A stretch of DNA of 64,000 nucleotides from Balanoglossus misakiensis (taxonomy: Eukaryota; Hemichordata). Positions 58,699 to 64,000 of this stretch are shown here, in pieces. The notes below the pieces were generated by a model that had not been told where the DNA came from, did not search any database, and saw only the letters and a program-made list of their open reading frames with translations. Positions within the stretch are counted from its first letter, which is position 1, and each line of letters opens with the position of its first letter. The translations under genes were made by a program, and so were the position numbers. The stretch lies in assembly GCA_040954595.2 (NCBI GenBank), contig CM082593.2, forward strand, positions 3,472,001 to 3,536,000, in the 5' to 3' direction.

Positions 58699-60979
58699 AT
58701 GTCTTTTGTAACTCACGTTTTCCGTCGAGGTCTCGCAACCGGTGTTTGGAGATTGGCGGCGATAAACCATGTAACTATTATCGGTGGTGGTTCCATGGGG
58801 AACGGTATCGCTCAGGTTAGTTGCAATACTTCACTACTAACTTTGCACCTCCAACCGCAGATGTTGTCCGTAGCATTACACGCCCTGCCCCCACAGGTCA
58901 ATCGTACTTTTGCGTGGCAGGTATATGTTTAGCCATCGCCTTCACCTGTCTCGACGTGCCTGGTACCCACCGCAAAGGTAACACAGCCCTTACAGTTTAT
59001 GTAACTTCACATGTAGGTGACAGCACAGGCCGGTTATCAGGTGACAATGGTGGACCAGACAGATGAGATTCTACAGAAATCTGTTGGAATCATCAACAAG
59101 AGTTTACAGAGAGTTGTAAAGAAGAAGTTTGCCGATAATCCAAGTGTAAGTTTAACTTTCATTTTTTTTTCACAAAGGATTATTATCGAGGCCAGGAAAA
59201 ATTGACCTCTGAGAACCTGACTTCTGGCATTAAGGATCTCCAGCACTATGAACTTGAATGTTATTACAGATTTTGACATCACTTATAAAGGAAATACTTT
59301 CAACCTTAGCAATATTACACCCTAATACCCGATTTGTTTTGTTTCCAGAAAGGAGAGGAGTTCGTCAAAGGAATCATGGGGAAAATCTCAACAAGTACAG
59401 ATGCTTCAAATGCAGTGGCAAACTCTGACCTGGTCATTGAGGCAATCATTGAAAACATGGACATCAAGAAAAAGCTTTTCACAGACCTGGACAAAGTCGC
59501 AAAAGAGTAAGGATAGAACAGGATTTCTTTTTAAAGTTTAAGAAGGCAGTTGTTCCTAATCAGATTATAGACAAAAAGCATGAACTGCTAAAAATGCCTG
59601 CAATCCCTCTCATTCACAGAAATACTATTTTCGCAAGCAACACATCATCATTGTCAGTCACAGAAATGGCCAGTGTCACACAGAGGCAGGACAGGTTTGG
59701 TGGTTTGCATTTCTTCAATCCAGTACCAATGATGAAATTAGTTGAGGTATGGAAACTTCAATTCTGACGCTGTCAAACGAATTACATTTCCACTGTCTAA
59801 AATAGAATCCAACCCCCACCCCCGACAGAAGAAACTGACCAGTCCCTAAATTCAATGCTTTCGATTCTGTAGGTTGTGAGGACTCCACAAACATCAGACA
59901 GTACATATAACAGTCTGGTTGGATATTGTCAAAAAATTGGGAAAACATCAGTGAACTGCAAGGTAAGCAAGATCAAGCAATGGTGAAATTGTCAGACAAG
60001 CATGTGTAAATCAGTAGATTTGCTGGAGGACAGGTTGGGAATAAAATTATGTTCCCATTGAACACATTCAAATAGGCACGTTGAGTCATCACATAACAAA
60101 AGTATACAAATGTTTCTCTACTGTTTCAGGACACTCCAGGTTTTATTGTAAATCGTCTTTTGGTCCCATATATGATGGAAGCTGTGCGGTTGGTCGAAAG
60201 AGGTGGGTATGTTATGTGCAGGAAAACCTGCCCAGAGAGATTTCACGGTTGCACTGCTCAGATACTGATGCAAGATACTGATCATGGTATTAACAAAACA
60301 TGTATTTATTTTACATAACCATCCAATCATTTCACGTTCCCTGCTGTCTGTCTCCCCATGTACCAGGTGATGCCTCCCCGAAAGATGTTGACATAGCAAT
60401 GAAGTTAGGTGCTGGCTACCCCATGGGACCAATTGAGCTGATTGACTATGTCGGTGTGGATGTATGCAAATTCATTGTTGAAGGTATGTTGGTGTGTTTA
60501 GTTTTTAAATAGAAGTGTTTTTCTACTTTTAAGGTGATGCCAGTGTGCGTGACGTGGACACTGCCATGAAACTGGGAGCTGGCTACCCCATGGGGCCGTT
60601 CGAATTGTTGGATTTAATTGGTACTGACGTTTTTAACTCTTCCATTCAGCATGGTAAGTAGGGGGGGGGGGAGCCCTTCATGTAACGCAAGAGGTTGGCT
60701 TAAAAGCCCCATTAGCTGCCCTTATCCCCATTATCTTCATGGTTTTACTTTCAAAATTAGATGGTTCATTTAAAAAAGCTTGCTGATGGGCACACACAAA
60801 CGTATTATCAACCTCTGATTGTGGCTGTACATAACATACACTGCCTTTACTTTTCTGTTGCAGGTTGGCATAAGGAATACCCTGATAACCCACTCTTCAA
60901 TCCAAGCCCGATGGTGGAAAAACTCGTCAGCGAGGGAAAACTAGGAAGAAAGACGGGAGAGGGCTTCTACAAATACTAA
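58699..60979 (+). CDS. HADH: 3-hydroxyacyl-CoA dehydrogenase, mitochondrial, copy 2 (intact)
   Basis: Exons: 58699-58815 (ATG), 59017-59145, 59349-59506, 59620-59746, 59873-59962, 60130-60202, alternative exon 7 at 60367-60483 (7a) or 60534-60653 (7b), and 60864-60979 (TAA). The 7a form is 308 residues and the 7b form 309. Same reaction and compartment as copy 1. Motifs are the basic N-terminus [15 protein letters not shown], the Rossmann loop [25 protein letters not shown] with the catalytic His, [26 protein letters not shown] and [11 protein letters not shown]. All frames are intact. Copy 2 follows copy 1 by 407 bp in the same direction with identical intron positions, so this is a tandem gene duplication. 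Parts of exons 2 and 4 are far more alike between copies than exon 1, suggesting gene conversion. Confidence 0.95.
60367..60483 (+). other. HADH: HADH copy 2, alternative exon 7a
   Basis: 117 nt, phase 1-1, encoding [20 protein letters not shown] then [20 protein letters not shown]. Its donor GTATGTTG is 50 nt before exon 7b. Confidence 0.88.
60534..60653 (+). other. HADH: HADH copy 2, alternative exon 7b
   Basis: 120 nt, phase 1-1, encoding [20 protein letters not shown] then [20 protein letters not shown]. It keeps [10 protein letters not shown], has one extra codon, and its end diverges from 7a. The donor GTAAGTA is followed directly by a run of eleven G (60661-60671). Confidence 0.88.
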
Positions 60980-63900
60980 AACACAATGTGTGATTTCTCC
61001 ACCTCAGTGTGGTGTGTACAGTTTAGAATGAAGTGATCATATCTTGCACTTGTTTCCTTCCAACTGTCCTAGTTTTTGAAAAGCACACATTTTGATTGGC
61101 CTTATGGGTATAGATATCTGGAACTGACCGAATGGTCATTATCAATGCAAATAAACTTTAAATGGCTTTATCTTTTGTGTCTCGTTGATATTTATATACA
61201 TTTGTAATTGGGGCCCAAATGTTTCTTCATACGCGCTGCACTGCACTCTGGGTAATCCATGCTGTGCAGCGCCCTCAACATATGAAAACAGTTTTCTTTC
61301 GGTCAACCAAACTACTAAGCACAAGCACTATACGTGTATTTCCCATGAATCCCTACGTGATCTCTTCCCCTTTCTGCAAAAGAATAAGTCAAGATGGAGT
61401 ACTTCACATCATTAGATGTTCAGGGAATTTCCCAGGCAACGACTATCCCTGCAGTTCTTTATGTATTTGGCAAAACAATTTTAATTGTACTCGACTTGTC
61501 TGCACTTTTGAGGTAGCCTTGCCCTTATCATATCACCTATAAAACTTGATACAGAATCGAATTATTATATGGTTGTTTATCTATATGGGGGCATTGTTCA
61601 TTCTATCAAAACGCCAAATCTTGTTGATCTGGTTAATTTGTTGACTTATACTATATATCTTTAATCTATAAGCACCACTCGTAAACCACAGCGGTTGTAA
61701 ACTGTTATCTATAGATGAAGATTACTCGTCTGCTAGAACGCATCATGGGGTCGTGTCCCCAACCATGTCCTTTCTCTGACCCATAATTTTCAGACTGTAC
61801 GTTGATCTTTGGCTACACGTACCAGGTATCAGCGATGTTTTATCTGTCAACGTTCAAAGAAACATTTGTTTATATTCTATTATGACCGAAATTCGTTTCT
61901 TGGCTTTTGAAATAACCAAATTATGTTGTATAAATGGGTGGTTGATGTCAAAGAATTTTTTCTTCTTTAATAACCAACTTTGGAATGTATAAGTGGCATA
62001 TATTCTCAAACTTTTACTCCTCTGAGATTTTGCGATTTTGCAGAGTCTGTAACACGTCCTGAAAATTTAACATTGCTGGATATAACCATGCCCATCTGTC
62101 ACAGAATTAACTATCACACAAGTATCTCATTGCAATCAGTTCAGTCGTCACAGATGACTTCAAAGTTACGTAGATGCCTTAAAAAGCTAACCGAAACAGA
62201 AAATCGTCTCCCGGGGCATGTACAACGGAATTATTTCGCTTTCGTACAAAACGAAACTATGAGTTAAAAATAAACGGTGTCCCAGGGGTTGCATCAAAAG
62301 GCTGTAAGCGATCAAGCATAATACAAGGGGTTTAATTAGTCAGGTGACAAGCTTACCTAAGTTTTCACAAGAACACTGCCAGTCAGTTTTATTTTTACAC
62401 ACAGCCGTTGGATTTGGGCCCAGTTTTCTTTATACGAACTTATGATCGGATTCGGTGGAGTGTTTACAGCATTCTCGCCAATAACAAGTGTGACACTCTA
62501 CTTCTACGTATTATGACATATTAAACTACGGTCTTTTATTAGAAGTTTGCAATCTGACAGGAATGGGGAAATGTCGATATATCGTGACAACAAAAATGTT
62601 CGCGGCCTGCAGAAATCGGAAAAGGTGTTTATATATGCAGTGTCACTGGGGCTAGCTTGAGTTAAAAATACCATTACGAAAATGTTTCCGACTTTGCTTA
62701 CAGCAAAGTTGGAAACATTTTCGTGTGCTTGGCCCTATATTATATATTTTACTTTTAAAGGATTTTATTAGCCTATACAAACTCTAACAACACGAAACTT
62801 GCACTTCACCTTGTTTTTAGGAAGTTGTAAATGTTAATATAACCCGTGAAGTCATCGGTTTCTATATCGACGAACTTGTTCAGAAAACTGTCACGGTACT
62901 CTTGACAACAGGTGGAGTGCATGAGAGCAGCTCCAGTCAGTGTCGAGTACCTTCTCAAACGTCATTTCCGCTTCCGGTGTTTGTTCTCTTAAGAAAGCAT
63001 GTATCACGCCATCGTTAAATAGGGGCTGTAAATAATGGACTATGATTGACAAGTTATTGTTTGAATGAAACGTTTTAGGGATGCACTATGTTTATTCGAA
63101 GCAGGATACATACTACACTAAATTAACAAAGCCAATATTAAACATCATCGAATGAAAATTAAACTTTTCATCTGATGTTTTTCGCCAATAAACGGGTTGT
63201 CTTGAAAACCAATTTATTTTGAGAAGTGAAAATCCTATCTTTGACCCCAGACTCCCCTGCAAATAATGGTATCACTTAGGCCGATTCTATTGGCTAATGG
63301 CATGCGCTAAAAGTTAAAGTTTAAAATGCTTGGTAGGAATTCAATTTTACAGACGACAACAACAATCTTCATTTAGATCACCGTCAGTGTTTGGACTGTC
63401 AGGACACTGTCTGCAGGTAAGAACCTGGAGATTTCTTGCAAACATTGCAGACGGCATCCGTGGTTTGTTGCAAGCCAGCGGGGAGGGTTACACTTTCTAG
63501 CCGTTTGCTCCTCAAATTATTATAGCGCATTTCAGCATATCTACTCTTAAAAGTACTTTGCGCGCATAAGAGTTGTTTTCAAGTCGACTTGTTTTGAGCT
63601 TTATGATTGAGATCAAGGTCATCTGAGTTGAGTCACCACAGATTTGATGCTGCTGTAGTCATTTACTAAAACGCGTTCTATTTCTGTGTCTACCACTGTC
63701 TGTCAAACTTAGTGACATAAACATTGCATTCTCGGCTTTTGTGGTTTTGGATTTTCTGCTGATTTATTAAAAATCAACAAGTGCGGTCGCGGTACAGGGC
63801 TCAGGAGCGCAAACAAATGAACATCGGAGATTTCCGCTTACCGCTGATCTTTGCCCGTTGATGTGGGTAAACACGCATGACGTACTCATCTGGGTCTGGA

Positions 63901-64000
63901 CACTTGTAGCGTGATGCGACAGTGATTTAGTTGTCTGCATCGGTATTGACTGCATAATGAAAAAGGACAGACAAACGATACGGAAAAAATAACATTTGAT
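60980..64000. other. Non-coding 3' flank, no supportable gene
   Basis: HADH copy 2 has a candidate AATAAA at 61150-61155. Beyond that I see no exon with recognisable similarity on either strand. One strong inverted repeat is listed separately. Confidence 0.5.
62676..62724. repeat. Short hairpin-forming inverted repeat
   Basis: Arms at 62676-62697 and 62703-62724 pair over 22 positions with a single G.T wobble, leaving a 5-nt loop (TTACA). Read as RNA from the plus strand the stem is unbroken. The loop is short for a typical animal microRNA precursor; a small transposon relic is another option. Confidence 0.7.

Noticed and set aside
1-64000. tRNA or rRNA genes
   Set aside because: I found no TPsiC-box and A-box combination and no rRNA-like stretch. 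GGTTCGAA-like strings seen are inside SBP exons.

Overview
The window is animal nuclear DNA. Its genes are cut by many short GT-AG introns, and the recognisable proteins are animal ones: a synaptotagmin, the TFIIH subunit GTF2H5 and mitochondrial 3-hydroxyacyl-CoA dehydrogenase. Short introns, tandem paralogues and the gene mix would suit a marine invertebrate such as a lancelet, but the species is inference. No bacterial, phage or CRISPR feature is present.

Layout. 1-5599: no supportable gene. 5600-7413 (+): last four coding exons of an atypical synaptotagmin. 7414-10776: non-coding. 10777-53624 (-): a tandem cluster of secreted proteins resembling bacterial family-3 solute-binding proteins, here called SBP-1, SBP-2 and SBP-3, plus one decayed exon. 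SBP-2 (48037-50178) and SBP-3 (51199-53624) are compact nine-exon-type genes. SBP-1 has the same exon plan, but its exons 1-6 lie at 44637-46504 and exons 7-8 at 11149-11741. The 32.9-kb gap between them is intron 6, almost entirely filled by about 370 copies of an 88-bp satellite. The satellite is one giant inverted repeat: units point one way from 11790 to 22237 and the other way from 22238 to 44477, meeting at a short palindrome.

54606-54950 (-): complete two-exon GTF2H5. 55578-58291 and 58699-60979 (+): two tandem HADH genes. Each carries two alternative versions of exon 7, separated by only 31 and 50 nt, a layout expected for mutually exclusive splicing. HADH copy 1 also has a +1 homopolymer frameshift in exon 3. 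60980-64000: non-coding except for a striking 22-bp hairpin.

Most worth following up: the satellite-filled intron and its potential for long double-stranded RNA in SBP-1 transcripts; the intron-bearing SBP-like family in an animal; and the duplicated exon 7 shared by both HADH paralogues. Candidate nuclear-receptor sites (DR1-like upstream of both HADH genes, TGGACTTT-type upstream of all three SBP genes) hint at metabolic or gut control, but these are motif matches only.
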